Source of the DNA: Deltaproteobacteria bacterium | GTDB taxonomy: Bacteria; Desulfobacterota; Desulfobaccia; Desulfobaccales; Desulfobaccaceae | Direction of reading: 5' to 3' | DNA length: 14,136 bases | NCBI GenBank assembly: GCA_016874895.1 | Contig: VGSX01000067.1 | Location: forward strand, 1-14,136 | In this document: positions 13,994-14,136 of the stretch, piece by piece | Layout of the letters: each line of letters begins with the position of its first letter | Position numbering within the stretch: the first letter of the stretch is position 1 | Position numbers and translations under genes: made by a program | Notes under the pieces: generated by a model | What the model saw: the letters and a program-made list of their open reading frames with translations, nothing else | Database searches by the model: none | Told to the model about the DNA's origin: nothing

Positions 13994-14091
13994 AACCTCT
14001 GAACTCCGCTTCCCTTTAAGATCTCAGGGTCGATACAGCCCCGGATGCTTTTACCTCAATTGAGCGATAATTAAGGCGATGCATTGGTAGC

Positions 14092-14109
14092 CGCAGGCTT
14101 TAGCCTGCG
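14092..14109. repeat. REP-like palindrome
   Basis: CGCAGGCT-TT-AGCCTGCG is a perfect inverted repeat with 8-bp arms, located about 100 nt before the permease start. Similar 'gcaggctttagcctgc' palindromes are, from memory, frequent intergenic repeats in Desulfobacterota. The rest of 13994-14136 holds no gene; CTCAATTGAG (14055-14064) is a short perfect palindrome that could be an operator. Confidence 0.55.
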
Positions 14110-14136
14110 AAAGGAACGACCTGATTGGTGCCCGGC

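Noticed and set aside
14055..14064. CTCAATTGAG palindrome upstream of the permease as an ArsR-type operator
   Set aside because: Only 10 bp, no resemblance to a known metalloregulator site, no regulator gene in the window and no firm promoter next to it.

Overview
The window looks like a chromosomal segment of a GC-rich, Gram-negative, probably anaerobic bacterium of the Desulfobacterota (former Deltaproteobacteria). This is inferred from three things: the gene order rplU-rpmA-obgE-proB-proA-nadD-rsfS as known from Geobacter-like and related lineages, a BepA-like periplasmic protease, and an Fe-S protein/permease cluster. No rRNA, tRNA or CRISPR array was seen.

Layout. (1) 1-1170, minus: most of an MFS transporter running off the left edge. 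(2) 1420-1884, plus: a DivIC/FtsB-type division protein. A palindromic MITE-like element of heptad repeats (1886-2046) separates it from efp (2136-2696), which encodes elongation factor P. (3) 2755-3111, minus: a secreted 3D-domain protein, a predicted cell-wall enzyme. Its ~340-nt leader carries a recognisable cyclic-di-AMP (ydaO/yuaA) riboswitch, a candidate terminator and a strong promoter. (4) 3622-10684, plus: a long, tightly packed run starting from a strong promoter: rplU, rpmA, obgE, proB, proA, nadD, rsfS, an M48/TPR protease and an FmdB-type zinc-ribbon protein. The run links ribosome components and ribosome assembly or silencing (L21, L27, Obg, RsfS) with proline and NAD synthesis and envelope quality control. 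(5) 10685-11340: decayed DNA with an IS21-type istB remnant, IS-end repeats and a perfect 16-bp inverted repeat. (6) 13993 down to 11341, minus: a four-gene cluster of a DUF318/ArsP-type permease, a 77-residue thioredoxin-like protein, an unrecognised Cys-rich membrane protein and a 4Fe-4S protein. It is plausibly a thiol-dependent metal or metalloid handling system. (7) 13994-14136: upstream region of that cluster with a REP-like palindrome.

Most noteworthy are the c-di-AMP riboswitch controlling the 3D protein, the 16-bp sequence shared in inverted orientation by the -35 regions of the two divergent promoters (3D gene and rplU), the heptad-repeat element, and the permease-thioredoxin-Cys protein-FeS cluster. 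The last contains the one intact small gene I cannot assign to a family.
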